Below are positions 23,210-35,817 of a DNA stretch of 64,000 nucleotides, in pieces. The notes beneath the pieces were generated by a model. That model was not told the DNA's origin. It did not search any database and saw only the letters and a list, made by a program, of their open reading frames with translations. Source of the DNA: Agrypnus murinus (lineage: Eukaryota > Arthropoda > Insecta > Coleoptera > Elateridae); NCBI GenBank assembly GCA_929113105.1, contig OV816026.1:157334567-157398566 (forward strand). The letters are read 5' to 3'. Position 1 is the stretch's first letter. Every line of letters begins with the position of its first letter. The position numbers were made by a program, and so were the translations under genes.

Positions 23210-25959
23210 TTTATAACTTCTTTTCTTTTTCATAAACAATTTTAAAGTTATGACAGATAGTAACTTATAACCTTCACATGCAATTGTAGTTTTGTCAATA
23301 GTACTCACATTCTAATGTCATTTTAAGTTAAGGAAACTTTAAAATTATGAAAATAGCTCTAATAAGAGATATTTTTATTTTGTATTAACATTCTTTGTTG
23401 AGCTTTAAATTAAACAACTGTAGTGATAACTGGGAATAAAGATAATGTTCGTTTCTTTATCTTACCTGTTATTATTAGTAGTCCTTGCTTCTTTACAATA
23501 CGCTGATCTCAATGTGCATTTTTACCCGGTATCAAATCTATTTAAATTTTGAATAGTACAATCGCTTTTGTATTTAAGCGCCCTAAAGAAATGCGCGTAA
23601 TTTTACCTACAATGTAAATAAGTACTGCGTTAATAAAAAATAATTTAATGAAAAATTTAACTGTAACAACCTTTAAGGTAAAAACGTTTCCTGACCAGAT
23701 AAAATCATAAAATACAGAAAATAACCTACCCATTTACAAATAAAAAAAGATAATAAGTAGGTTTAGCGATGCAAAGCTGATCAAATGCTTTTTTTTAGAT
23801 TAAGTTGATCGCAGGCAGAAATAATTCATGAACTCCGAAATTTGTGTAGGGTATATTGGGGGTAATTTGGTTTGAATTTTTAAACATATTAATCATTTAG
23901 GTATTGATATCTAAATTAAACACGAAGCAATAACATAAAAAATGTATTTGGAAATAACACCTCTACCCTTATTATTTTAATTTATAAAAAGGCTCATAAT
24001 TTCCTGCGTGCCATAATTATCACCAACGCCATCATCAAAACAAAAGAGAAAAACTAGGTCGTAAATTAGGTAAAAGGTTAAAAATCTAATTTAGCTATTC
24101 AACCGATCAATCTCATTTATTCATTTTTTATTATATGCAGTCAAAAGACCGTGAATTGTACATGTCAGGATTAAAAAACAAGATATAAAACAATAAATTA
24201 AACTTATCTTGTTATCTGTGCTTTTTATTTATGCTTTACGCACTTGCGTATTTAAATCTTATTTTCTTCAAAGGTGAATAAAAAGAAAAAAGATGGAAAT
24301 AATATAAATATACCCGCTTTTCCGATTCCTTTTCCGTGTATATTGTATTTATATTGCGTTTTTAAAAGTGACTTATGTGTTAAAATTGGAATAGGGGTTT
24401 TTACCTCCAAGTTGACGTATCGCGTGGGCGTAGACATAGACGAATTTAATTTACTGAAAATAACCCTTCGCACTAAAAAAATACTCATGTAACAAGCAAA
24501 AGCGGGAAGTTTTAAGCATAGAACCTGTCAAGGGCTTAAATTCATCAAACTTTTGATAGGTTGTCTTGAAAGATGAGCGCCCAGCGTCGAAGTTAATGAT
24601 TTCTAAGCCCAAAATATCGTATTACAAGAAACGAAATATAGCAAAGCTGAGAGAGCTGGCGAAAAAAGAGAAAACTGAAACTTGATGGAAGTTTTTCTTT
24701 TTATAAAACTTACTGTTTATGTAACTTTAAATTAGGTAGTAATAAAAAGTAAAAATTTTAATACTAGTATATCATACACGGTCGTTAAGTTAATAGAACA
24801 GAACACTAGTAATATAATACTAATGCTAATTAGTTCGGTTTATAAATTATTTATAGGCAAACACTGTAAAGGTGTAGAAAAAAAGTGGAAGTCTGTGTCA
24901 GCATAAATTAATTATGGATGGTAATTTTTATATCATATTATCAAGATTAAATGTGACTAGCTGGAGGAGCTTCAGGCACTTTTCCGTAAAAAGGCGGTGA
25001 AATCGTTATAAATACATTTTATTATAGAGAATATTCCTTGCTTTTATGAAATTATAAGTTAACTGTAAATCGTAATATAATTTAACATTTTTAGATTACC
25101 AACAGATACATTTAAGCAGATTTATTATTATAACGGGAAATGTTTATCTTGTTTACTTTTTAATATTAATTTTCATATAATATTTACCTAAATACATCAA
25201 AATTAAATTAATATTCTTAGGCTCAGATTTTATTTATTGATTAACCTAATTTATTTCTTTTAGATCATTTATTTTTATTACTTTAATCAGGGGTATTTTC
25301 AGAGATTGTATCTAATAAAAAATTTACAGAAGGCTTGGGAACTGTGCAATTACGACAGAAATAAAACCAAAATCAAATAAAACTTAATCATTCGATATTA
25401 TTACTGTCCTAGGCATTAAATAATATTGGATATAATAAATATTATGCGGTCAGCTTTTTCTTATCAAAATGGCAATGGCAAATCTTTATTGGTTTTATTA
25501 ATATGTATTTTAAGTGAATGGAAACATCCGGCAGTTAGTACTTTATACATTTATTGATAATGTATAAATGGATATTTAATGCAGATTTTTGTTTTGATAC
25601 ATCTAGAAATTTCTCATCATAGTAGAATAAAAATATAATAAGAACAATATTGAAAAGTAACATAATAATTAAAAACGTTTCAATAGTTTTCTATGAGAAT
25701 CTTTATAAATACTTTTTCTGTGCCCGAAAATAAACTAAAACACTGAACTCTTAATTGTAGTGAATGTGACCCGAACATAAAAATTTACACAATTCATGTC
25801 ACTCAAATAAATAATAAATATTAAATTGACCACACTCCATGGTACATATAGTACTATATCTGTCAATCTTAAAATTCTCTATGACTAGTAGGGTTTTTTC
25901 AAGCTGCTTCCAATACCTTCTCTCTGACCAATTCTCTGATGCCCATTTTAAAATAATAC
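23210..25959. other. No gene seen; very AT-rich
   Basis: No exon-like frame and no clear repeat ends. The open frames at 24252-24492 on both strands are AT-rich and resemble nothing known. Confidence 0.5.
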
Positions 25960-26284
25960 ATTGGCCCGTATGCACAATAATTAGTATTTGCTTTCAAGTA
26001 AAAGCATTTGCTAGAAGTAAAAGTATGTAGCACAAGCTTTTACTGCATTTCGCATACATAAAATTTAGTATTTGCTTATTAGTATTTACTTGAAACTTTA
26101 ATAGCATTTGCTCTAAATTTCGTAACTTTTGTTTGTCATTTGTTTTTATTTTTTGTTTGTTTTCTTGTTGTTCTTGTTTTTGCACGGTGTTTGACAGTTT
26201 ATTCTAGTTTGGAATTTTATTACGAATTCAAACTTTTAGCAGAATAAAATAAAATTAGTGAAAACGATAACACCGTTGAAGTAG

Positions 26285-26816
26285 ATGTTGAGGGTGATAG
26301 TCAGTTACGGTTTGTGTTGCTTCTGCAAGAAAAAACAGTGCTCGTGGACAAATCTGTTACCTGAAATGAAAACTGAGAAATCTGCTGCTCTATCAGATTT
26401 ACAAAAGTTATATGAATTAAATGTTGGTAAGCCTATTACTGGGAAGCAGATCATGAAAAAAATACACAATATGAAAACTGATATAAAACATAAAACAGAC
26501 AGAAACAAAATTGGCAACAAAAAACATTTTAAAAGATTGGGAGAAACTTCTGCTGAAATTATTGGAAAGAAAGATTTACCAGATAGATATGTTAATTCAT
26601 GCAATTACAGTTACTATTAGCATTAATACTAAATTCTAGGAGGACAAAGTTGTGGATTACCACCCACGCAACAACACCGCAACACACCAGATGCAATGAC
26701 CGAAGAAAAAGTTGATGATATTTCACCAAAAAAGAAATCGAAACCGTTAGAACAGAACTATAACTTTCCAGAAACTGAAGAAACGATGTATTTAACAACA
26801 GGATAGTTACAAAGAT
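26285..26816 (+). pseudogene. Harbinger second gene, Myb/SANT-like DNA-binding protein, decayed
   Basis: The frame from 26285 to 26620 (111 codons) holds a helical, basic segment (SDLQKLYELNVGKPITGKQ, then IMKKIHNMKTDIKHKTDRNK). Stops follow, and a coding-like part then resumes at about 26640 with GGQSCGLPPTQQ...TEEKVDDISPKKKSK, ending near 26816. In known Harbinger elements the second ORF encodes a Myb-like protein that carries the transposase into the nucleus and helps it bind the ends. The position, orientation opposite to the transposase, and basic/helical composition fit that role. The assignment to the Myb-like family is by context and weak motif only. The upstream exon or true start was not resolved. 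Confidence 0.5.
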
Positions 26817-27013
26817 TAGTTCTTCTCTTAAACAACTAAAACTGATAACGATGCAGGCAACAACGCTTAGTGCAGGGCGACCAGGTTATTAGCTATAACA
26901 GTGATGAACTAATCTAAACATAGGTTATAGTATCGAATTTATATTAAAAATAACAATATTATAAAATTTGTATTTCAATATAAACAAATTAAACAGAAAA
27001 AGGCAAAAAAATT

Positions 27014-29394
27014 TTACAAATTTTCTAAATAAATAATTTCAGCAATTTGTTGTCGTCGATGTTGGCCAAAGGCTCGTATTCTTGCATCTGCTCCAGCAGC
27101 ATTATGGTTTTGCATTATAACCTACAGAAACACAAAGGCTATTTTTATATAAAGAAATACTTAACCAACCAAAATGTAGCTGTGCTGGAAGTATCAGCTT
27201 GATCCAAATAACACTGCTTTAGTTTTTGCCAGCTAGCCCCCAATAAGTCGGAGAGGGGCGGGGTAATACAAGATATAAAAGATAAAAAAAACAAGCGCCA
27301 CTTCGTTTAAAAAAAATGCTTATTACTAAAGCTTCATGCTTATCAGGCAAACGAAGAAATAGATCTTCTACTAAAATATGGGCAACTTCCACAATTTTGG
27401 CCGTACCGTACATATATACTTACAAATGATGAACTGAAAAGCAATATTAAAATCACACAAACAAATGAATAATAAATAAATAAAACACACGTAGTGAAAT
27501 GTAAACTTTCTAAGTAGGGCTTTATTTAAACTATTGGCAGATTTTAAAAGTTAACTTTAAATGCAATTTTAATGCTTAATAGAGGGAAAAAAAAGGTGAA
27601 TGGTGATCTGTATCACAGTTGGTTGTACTTAAATCTACCCTACAATTCCACTAGTCGAGATCTCGTTTCTTAAAATTAACACGCATGACGAAATTGTAAA
27701 TACATTAAATAAATATAGATATATATAACTAAAACACAGACATATAATACATACAAATTTTCACAAACGTCCCACCATTCGAAGATCCACGGATGTATGT
27801 TTAAAACCCTGCTTAGGGTTATCACTTCACCCTTCGATGTTGGTTGTTTAATTCCGTCCCGATACCTGTATAGATGTAGGTACGGACCCAAAGGGGAAGG
27901 ACCTTCTAAATGAAACCCACGATCAGGGAGCAGGAACACAAATACGACAACGAACAACAAAACCCAAAAGAAAGACCTACAAAGAAATCACCCTGTATAT
28001 TGTATTAATTTTAAATATTTAAAGATTTTTACCTTTCTATAAACTGAAAGGTCTTTTACTAAACAACTCCCTCAAGGTGACTACTAGGAAATATTACCTA
28101 AAATAAAAAAGACATTTGTAAGATTTTTTAGCGCAACGAGGTTTTAACGAAAATAATTTACCTAAAATGGTTAGCACCAGAACTTAATCCGTCCAATTTG
28201 ACGACCGATCGCACACAAATAACCAAGCGATCATTCCGTTGAATGTTAGATTTATTCCGCTAAAGCGAATTAATATTTAAAACCAATTTCTTAATATCTC
28301 GTACATCCAACTTCTAGTACTAAAAACCAGCCATTTTGTTACTTCACTCTACTATTGAGCAGGGAGCTCAACCGCGCAGGAGCGACTTCACGATAAACCG
28401 AAAGAAAGGGAAAACCAGTGATAACCAAACAACGGAGAAGCTTGGTTTTAAACAGTGACCATCAAACAAATAATGGGTTGTGAATTTCAACGTTATAGCA
28501 TGTTAATTTCATGTTCTCTGTTATATTCGTCCAGGTCATCTAAATTGTCATTTAAATGCTTAGTTATATTATGTAGCACACAACAGCACAGAATTATGGT
28601 GGGAATTTTTTCTATCGAGAGTCTTATTTTATACTGCAGTATGGGAGATCTTCTTTTCAATTGTCCGAAACATCTATCAATTATCACTCTTTCTGAAGCA
28701 TATAATCTATTAAAGACCACTTGCGGTGTTTCAGGGTTTGGAAATGGTGTCATCACCCACGCTGAAAGATCATAACCAGAGTCTGCCAGCAGTAATGGGT
28801 CTCCATGAATTTCTCAGTAAAAGCCATATGTAGGTGAATTTTTCCAAATTCTGCTGTCATGTACAGATCCAGGCCATTTCGCTTCGACAATTGTGAAAAT
28901 TTCTTCTGAATTGCAAGTGGCTTGCACGTTGATACTTGGATACGTTTTTCTATTTATGTACTCATCACCGTGGTTGCTGGGTTTCTGTATTCTAACATGC
29001 GTGCAGTCGAATGCACCAATTACACATGGAAAGTTATACTTTTGTTACCAATTATGTTGAGCATTTCGAATTTCTTCATGCGATGTAGGAAACTTTATCC
29101 AATGCACAGTCTTTTTGCGATATTTTCAGCAACAAACCATATCGATCGTGAAACGGAAGATTGGTGGACACCAACTTCCTCCGCAATTCCAGATTGAAAA
29201 CCCGGATCAGCTACATACCTCAAAAATATTTTCACTTTTTGAATTGGTGACAGTGCCCCTCCTCTTGTTTCATTATTTTCTTCCAGAAAATTGTTGGCGA
29301 TCCATGCTACATTCTCTTTGGAAAATCTGTACAGCTTCTTAAGTTCTGTTATCTCTCGTATCTGTTCTCTTCTTATAATGTTTTTCTCCAACAA
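27014..29394 (-). pseudogene. Harbinger transposase (HARBI1-like, DDE_Tnp_4), broken
   Basis: The N-terminal part (29394-29095) has a helix-turn-helix-like region with the family words ETRGGALSP, FLRYVADPGFQ and VGVHQSSVSR. A one-base shift near 29100-29112 moves the frame. The catalytic part follows with GAFDCTHV (first Asp) and PGSVHDSRIW (second Asp), then LLADSGYDL, PNPETPQVVFNRLYA and SERVIIDRCFGQLKRR. In-frame stops lie at 29047-29045 and 28816-28814. At the third catalytic position this copy has Asp (VIIDRCFG) where the family usually has Glu. A short terminal exon (27121-27014, acceptor TTTCTGTAG) encodes NHNAAGADARIRAFGQ...LENL and looks like the usual C-terminus. About 1.4 kb of unrelated DNA separates it from the main part. 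The protein would cut and paste the element but is dead here. Confidence 0.85.
27130..28490. other. Unexplained insert or intron inside the transposase gene
   Basis: Separates the last transposase exon from the rest. It could be an intron or a later insertion. No gene is recognised in it, and the ends were not resolved. Confidence 0.45.
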
Positions 29395-29524
29395 GTTGCA
29401 TAAAAGCGGTCATTATTTGAAATGTCAACACAATTTAAAATTTTAAAGTATGATCCTAAGCAGACTTCAATATTTGAAAGTATTTGCTATGAATTCATAG
29501 CCTTTACTTCTTTTTATGCATATA

Positions 29525-30256
29525 CGAGGGTCGATTTTTTTCAACCTCCGATAGGCTATAAATAAAAGGCAAATGTATATAAAAAAATCATTCTATTACT
29601 AAAAGTTCAGAATACTTATGGTTACTTTTCGACATACTCACCATAAAGATTGAGGCATTTGTCATATCTGTGGACAAGCTTTCCAATACCGTCTTCATAA
29701 AATGTTGCCGCCAACGCATTTAAATGAGTCTTGACGTTGTCTTGAAGATTCTCGGTAGTTTATTGTGAAACTTTACGACGAAACTTTGCGGAGAGACGTT
29801 CAAAACAAGAAAAGAGGAATGCTGACTTCTGGGATTTGTTCTGACCTATGACAAGCCCGTCCACACACTGCTGTTGCAACACAGCGGCTCCTTGAGCAAT
29901 ATCAATGGGACATTTTCGATCACCCGACATACAGTCCCGACCTAGCACTGAGTGACTTTGGTCTTTTCCCTGAAGTGAAAACGTGGCTAAGAGGACAGTA
30001 CTTAGACAGTAGGACAGTACCAAACTACCGAGGATCTTCAAGACAACGTCAAGACTCATTTAAATGTGTTGGTGGCAACATTTTATGAAGACAGTATTGA
30101 AAAGCTTGTCCACAGATACAACAAATGCGTCAATCTTTATGGTGAGTATGTCGAAAAGTAACCATAAGTATACAGAACTTTTAGTAATAAAATGACTTTT
30201 TTATATACATTTGTCTTTTATTTATAACCTATCGGAGGTTAAAATAACGACCCTCG
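29525..30256. mobile_element. Fold-back mariner-like element, 732 bp
   Basis: The ends CGAGGGTCG and CGACCCTCG are flanked by TA (29523-29524 and 30257-30258), the mariner target duplication. The left arm (29525-29765) is a near-exact inverted copy of the right arm (about 30015-30256). Both arms carry the 3' end of a mariner transposase gene. So the element is two 3' ends joined head to head, with part of the gene between them. It sits inside the right end of the Harbinger element. Confidence 0.9.
29848..30161 (+). pseudogene. Mariner transposase, C-terminal fragment
   Basis: The frame reads QARPHTAVATQRLLEQ, WDIFDHPTYSPDLALSDFG and FPEVKTWLRGQYLDS. It then shifts frame near 29997-30030 and resumes with a segment around THLNVLVATFYEDSIEKL and NLYGEYVEK, ending at the TAA at 30159. 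YSPDLALSD holds the last catalytic Asp of the mariner DD34D triad. The N-terminal helix-turn-helix domain and the first catalytic Asp are absent, because the 5' half was replaced by the inverted 3' copy. It is not functional. Confidence 0.85.
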
Positions 30257-30365
30257 TAGAATGTAGCATTTACTTGAAATTCTTAGTAAATACTACATTA
30301 GTAGTAGCATTTACTATAAGGTCTAGCAAATACTAAAAACTCTATTACTTTTTTCTTATGCATAT

Positions 30366-30567
30366 TGTAATGTATTGTACTATTAATGTCACATAGTGGT
30401 GATAAGTTTGGCACCACCTGGCCGGCGCGTAGTCCTGATTGTAAGGCTATGCAGTTGGAGTTACTTTGCAAACCGGCGTGGACGTTTGTTTAAATAAATG
30501 TACTGTGTATGGGAGCAAGTTTTATTTTACCACCCTCAACGTGTGATCCGAGTCAGTGGGTGTTACA
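30366..30567. mobile_element. Solo LTR, 202 bp, with 5-bp target duplication
   Basis: It starts TGTAATG and ends GTGTTACA (TG...CA ends with a short TGTAA/TTACA inverted repeat). CATAT flanks both sides exactly (30361-30365 and 30568-30572). An AATAAA word lies at about 30493-30498. A lone LTR of this kind is left when the two LTRs of a retrotransposon recombine. It lies within the Harbinger right end. Confidence 0.8.
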
Positions 30568-30654
30568 CATATAATTTGAAGTATTTGTTCAGTTTACTTC
30601 AAGTAAAAGCATTTACTATACTTTATGCATACGGTCCATTATCTTTCTTAACTA

Positions 30655-30976
30655 TACTCAAACAGCAACTAAGTAGTAGTAGCTGAGAACTTTGATTGAG
30701 TGGTTGTTACGTAACTGCAACTAAGTTTATTACTTTATAGGTTTAATTACTTCAGTTCGGAATATTTTAGTAATTAAGTGGTTGTATCTAATATTTATTG
30801 GAAGTATGTAGTTCCATTATTTCTGAGTAACTTTTAAAGAATTTGGAATGGTCTTGCCACTTAGCGTAATTATTTTAATGTTGTTGCAACTTTAAAGTGG
30901 TGTTAAACTTTAAGGTTTTTAAAACTTTAAAGTAGTACTGAAAGTTCCTGCCACCTGTCTGCAACCATTGCGTAAT
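30655..30976. repeat. Interspersed repeat R1, copy 1
   Basis: Aligns with 47218-47630 in the same orientation: AACAGCAACTAAGTAG, TTACTTCAGTTCG, TTTTAGTAATTA, TTCTGAGTAACTTTTA, AAAGTAGTACTGAAAGTTCC and TGCCACCTGTCTG. No coding frame is seen. It begins within about 20 bp of the Harbinger right end. Confidence 0.75.
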
Positions 30977-33900
30977 AAAACCGTATCAATTGCATGCTTG
31001 TGACTATAGTGGCAAAAACTTAACTATTGGTGACTAAAAACGCTGTTTGACGTCATTGGGAATTTTCAAATTTTTAGGAAATTTGAAAGTATGAGGTTGT
31101 ACCTAAGGGATAACACTGTTTTTTTTAAATCTTAATATCTCCCAAGGTCATAATACTTTCGGTAAAACCAACTAACTCTGAACCAACATGAAATACCCCG
31201 TATATTATAGAATTTTCTGATTCTACAGCTGACTTTATAATGATCTCTGCGTTAGATTTCCCTAATAGTTACTACTATATATGTAAGCTGTTTTAGAGTT
31301 ATTGCGACTTTTCTTAATCTTAGAATTTGTATCATAATTTTTCATCTTTTTCTCAATTGCATTTAAGGACAAAAAGCCCATATTTGAGAGACTAGTAGAA
31401 GGCAACCAAATTTGACGACAGTAAAAAGAAAACATTGGAACTCATACAGTGATGTTTATTTTAAATTGATCGCAAGTGTAGATAAAATTGTTATCAAAAC
31501 CTATAAAATTTTTAATGAAGGACACATCAATCTACTGTCTATCACTAGAATCAAATCTAGATGACTGAAATGACAAGATGATGAAAAAACTAAGAGTGTT
31601 AAGGTAACCAAAAATTATGCAAGACCGATTACCGAAAAAGGAGACAACCAGATAAATGTTTTGGCCAATTCTAATGCCTATTCGCCGAGTTTGATAGGAG
31701 CTTAAACAATTTGGAGTGACGAGTCCAGATGGAAAAGGCGCTGTAAATCGATGAAATACTGAGCAAGGCAACAATCTACACATGTTCAGGAATGTTCGTT
31801 CTCAAGAACGTTTTAGTTTTAAGTTGTGTTTTGTTTCATTTTAAATGATAAATTCTTTTATGACGTTTGTGATGGAACTTACTAATGTAACAAAATACAC
31901 GAATTATACGAAACGAATGTAAAATTTCCCGCATACTTTACCTCCAAACATAAGACAAAACTGTTGGTGTCACCTGCTCACATGCTATGTAGGAAGGATT
32001 GTCAGCAGTTGAAGAGATGCTCTACAGGTAGATTGGTTTCAATGACAGACAACTCCCTTTAATTCTTACCTTTGGGGGATGTATAAAAGGTGATGTTTAT
32101 AGTACACCGGTAGTGTACGATAGATTATTATTAATAATAATAATGTTTATTTGTAGAATACTGTTTTGTATTACATTACATATTTCAACTTAAAAGTTCC
32201 CAATTACAAACTACAAGAAAGAGCTGGCAGGCAGACAATTCTGATACAAGTGACATTAATTACAATTAGTTGTGGTGGATATTGGAGGTGGCCTTTCTGA
32301 TCACCAGACTTAATAACTTCTTGATTTTTATTTTTGGGAGCGTGAAAAAGGTTGTGCTTATGGTACACCAATTGAAAATCGAAATTTTTTATATCGATCT
32401 TCTGGCGATTAAATACAAAGGGAATAAGAAATACCTTTACTAAAACAATTAAATTAAATAAAAAGAGCGCAAAGTGATAGGTTTCCGACCGAAAGAAGAA
32501 ATTGACGAGAGACACGATACGAAGAAAGAACGAAAGTCTTTTATGGTATATCACGCATAAAATTTATGTACGACTATAGTTTAATTGTAACTATCAAACT
32601 TTACATATTAATACTTTTTATTTTCTAAACAAGCCTTAAAACACAACCGGCGCAGTGCCTTGTCTGGTATGACAGCTTTGACTGTACAATTGCTGCCGAA
32701 AAATCTTCATCGGTAATTTATCAAGTTAGAGCATTTTTCTAATATTCACATCGAACAAATCAGGCTTATATGCCATTTATGACATTTCAGATGAAAAAAA
32801 CTGACATCTCTTATGAAAATTGGAAAGTTGAAATTACGCAGTCGCACTAGACCGTTGCAAATTTTTTGAGTTTTTACATTTCAAGTTTTATAACGGACTT
32901 TGGGAAGTTTTACAACATTACTGACTGATTTTCAAGTCGTTAATTACATTTTTATTTCAATTATGAACATAACATTTATATTATAATATAGTTCAGTGAG
33001 TTAGATATCGTCATCGAGCCTTGTTCTGTATAGCCCGGTCGGCAGACCAAAAATAGGGGTCCAAAATGCATCAAATTCCAACAGCAAGTTTATTATTGGA
33101 ATTTATTAGGCGGTCGATTCGGTGAATAAAACCAAGTTGGCGGGGGGGGGGGTAGGTGTACTTCAGACGCCATCTTGATAAACGCAATTTTGAAAATATC
33201 TCGAGAACGGCTGGCCCTACGAAGGAAATATAAGAAATAAATCTCTTTTTTTAGAAAAATGACTGATCTATCGTTTCTATTTAAATATTTTTTTCGTAAA
33301 ATTTTTAATTTTAAGAGTTATTAGAACTTTGATAATAATTGATAATAATATCAATGTAATGTCAGCCGTTTGCGAATTATTTAGCAAATACTGAAAAATG
33401 AAAATCAATATACATAAACATATATGTATAAATAGACATAACTGCTGTCAACGTCCCGCCAACGTCCCGAAAATCGAGTTTCAATATTTGCAAGAGCGAG
33501 CCTACTGGTTATTATTATGCTGTGGTTGTAGTCTCCTTTTAGGCAAAATAAGTTTAATGAATATCGAAGGACAGTTTTTGTTAGGACCCGAATTGGACTT
33601 GGACCAAGCTTCCGAAATCTTTGATCTAGTATAGTCCAAGGCCCATGAGAGATCTTTGATCTTGTTAGTTAAATTGGTCTAAAGTGAAGATAGAAATTAG
33701 TGAGTTTTCACGATTGTGTTATAAGATCAAAACTGAAAACTTATTACATAAATGTACTTTTATTTACGAATCAAAGAAATAATGTAGTCATTTGATATTC
33801 TGAAATCTCATATTTTAAACTGCAGGGAGTCTGGTAATTCTATAAAGTAGTACAAAAACTCTGATCTATCAAGTCATTCAGGATAATAAATCTCTTTTTT

Positions 33901-35229
33901 TTGTATTCTTAATTAATATGCGAATTACCAATTGATCACACATTAGTCTAATGTAAATGAGAACATATCACAATAGAAATAATTGCAATGTCATACCATA
34001 TTCAATTCGATGAATTGCCAAGGTGTTCTTATAGTAGATAATATTGTTTAATTGATCGTAACCTTTTATTGTAGAATAAATGTAATAATAGCGCAAATTT
34101 AATACAGTACAGCGATATTGATTCGACCATAACTTTTATAGCTATAACCACCTACAATTTAAATTATTATAAATCACGAAGTTTAATTACTTGAAGAAAA
34201 GCTTCATGATTTTGAAACGATATATAAATCACATTTTAACACAACGGCCTATATTACATATAACAATAACATTGATAAATCATATGTTAAATATTTTAAA
34301 TTATCCATATATGTAATAATTTGATTTTAAACCTATAAATTAATGTGCATTGCTTTTAAACCTACACAATAGGTATTTCCTATTATTTATTTGTAAAATG
34401 ATTTTACACAGATTAATTAGAGTGTCAAAAGCTAATCAGGAATAAAATTGAGATCTAAAAATAAACACACCCTAAGGTTAGCCTGGTTAGCTATAAATTA
34501 ATGCGTAGAATTAGGTATTTAACTACGATGTTTAGTGGTTTATACCTTTATAATATTATAATTGATCTGATTAGATTATTCATTATTATAGGTCTAACGT
34601 GACTGGTCAACGTTTAATGGCCTAAATTATTTAATTGCTTATACATAATTCTATCAGACTAGTACATGTATGGGATGATAATTTTTAAATCAAGACCTTT
34701 TATATATGGTAGCCATTTTAACCTGCTAAGAACTTTCCAAGTTTTTCTCAGTAGAAAATTATGATAATTTTACATTTAGGTCTTAAAGAACACACCGTAC
34801 TGATACTTTAACTTTAGTGAAGTTATAGTAAATGTATCCTAGAAAGTGAACTATTGTTTTCATAGTCATATGTAAGGATAGTTTTAGAAGGAAGCAATGG
34901 AAAATAAAAATAGCTAATTAACTAACCGGCTTGATGCACAAACGAACACTTTTCCTGGTCGGATAAGTCATTTCTTCCACGGGGTTGTGATGTTATATAA
35001 CCACTGTAAAACAAAATATAATCCAAAGTATGTTACCGCATCCCAAAAGGAGCTCCTTCAAGAAGGAGAAGATTGATATAACATCACTCACTCATTCACC
35101 ACGCAATGAATGCTCTATGTTTTATTCTATAGTAACTAAAAAGTAATAACTTGTCTGCTATTGTTCATAAAATATGAAAAATCCCAGATAATACAACCAG
35201 CAAAAGACTATCTCATATCAGCTTAAATT
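30977..35229. other. No gene seen
   Basis: AT-rich. Noted: TAATAATAATAATG near 32140, a run of 11 or more G near 33140-33152, and a segment at 33480-33540 (CTACTGGTTATTATTATGCT) that recurs in altered form near 38065 and 43070. Several frames up to 116 codons resemble nothing known. Confidence 0.45.
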
Positions 35230-35817
35230 AAGTAAATACATATAACAGCCACGCATGCTCTCCAGCAAAGCACTGAATCATCAAAGCCAAAAGACAACAA
35301 TTGAATATAAAGACTTAAAAAAATATTGGCTGCTTGGACGCAAATCCCAACTGTCCATAGAAAACAAGCTTTTGCTTTATAGGGTCACCTTACACCTATA
35401 TGGTCCTATGGCATCGAGCTCTGGGGATGCCGTAACTCGTTTAACACAAAACATTCTCCAGTCCTACCAATCAAAAACCCTTCGTGCTATAACCAACGCT
35501 CCTACTATGTGAGCAATCAAACTCTCCACTTCGACCTCCAAATTCCCTTCCTCACTGAAGTCATCAGGAATTCGGCTACCAGAAGCAAAGCACGCTCCTT
35601 GGGACATCCCAGTCAACTCATTGCTAATCTCTATTCCCAACAGCCTGTAGCTAGAAGACTAACCAGACTCTGGCCTGAAGTACTCATTGAGTAAATCTTG
35701 GTTACCCGTCGCTGGATGGTGACCTCCCCATGTCAATACCTACTCTGTTATATTATTTACTTATTACTCACTACTGAGTAGATTGTAAATTAGCAATTGG
35801 AAATTAAAAAAAAAAGT
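35230..35817 (+). mobile_element. Jockey-type LINE, 3' end only
   Basis: Codes for the extreme C-terminus of a non-LTR reverse transcriptase. The frame from 35255 holds WLLGRKSQLSIENKLLLYRV. A shift near 35395 moves PIWSYGIELWGC into another frame. The original frame resumes with LQSYQSKTLRAITNAP. A second shift near 35505 leads to SNQTLHFDLQIPFLTEVI, ending RRLTRLWPEVLIE and a stop at 35694. A short 3' UTR ends in GATTGTAAATTAGCAATTGG and an A-run (about 35805-35817), as expected for target-primed reverse transcription. The endonuclease and the reverse transcriptase core are missing (5' truncation). Two shifts show that it is dead. Confidence 0.85.

Larger units (their letters stand above)
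25963..30637. mobile_element. PIF/Harbinger DNA transposon, 4.7 kb, decayed and nested
   Basis: The ends are inverted: GGCCCGTATGCACAA at the left, and at the right the inverse of GGACCGTATGCATAA. Further similarity runs inward (TAGTATTTGCTTT, AAGTAAAAGCATTTGCT). A 3-bp ATT flanks both sides (25960-25962 and 30638-30640), in keeping with the 3-bp duplications of this superfamily. Inside are two genes facing each other: a DNA-binding protein on the plus strand and the transposase on the minus strand. Later arrivals inside are a fold-back mariner (29525-30256) and a solo LTR (30366-30567). Confidence 0.85.

Noticed and set aside
24252..24492. Frames of 72-78 codons open on both strands
   Set aside because: Low-complexity AT-rich codon use with no recognisable motif. 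Openness on both strands argues for chance.
26305..26604. 99-codon minus-strand frame
   Set aside because: Antisense of the basic Harbinger second gene. Its Phe/Leu-rich content is what a Lys-rich gene gives when read backwards.
28455..29342. Plus-strand frames of 75-106 codons over the Harbinger gene
   Set aside because: Antisense shadows. The minus strand carries the recognisable transposase motifs.
32204..32554. 116-codon minus-strand frame
   Set aside because: The longest unexplained frame in its area, but Phe/Leu-rich with no domain, splice support or second copy.
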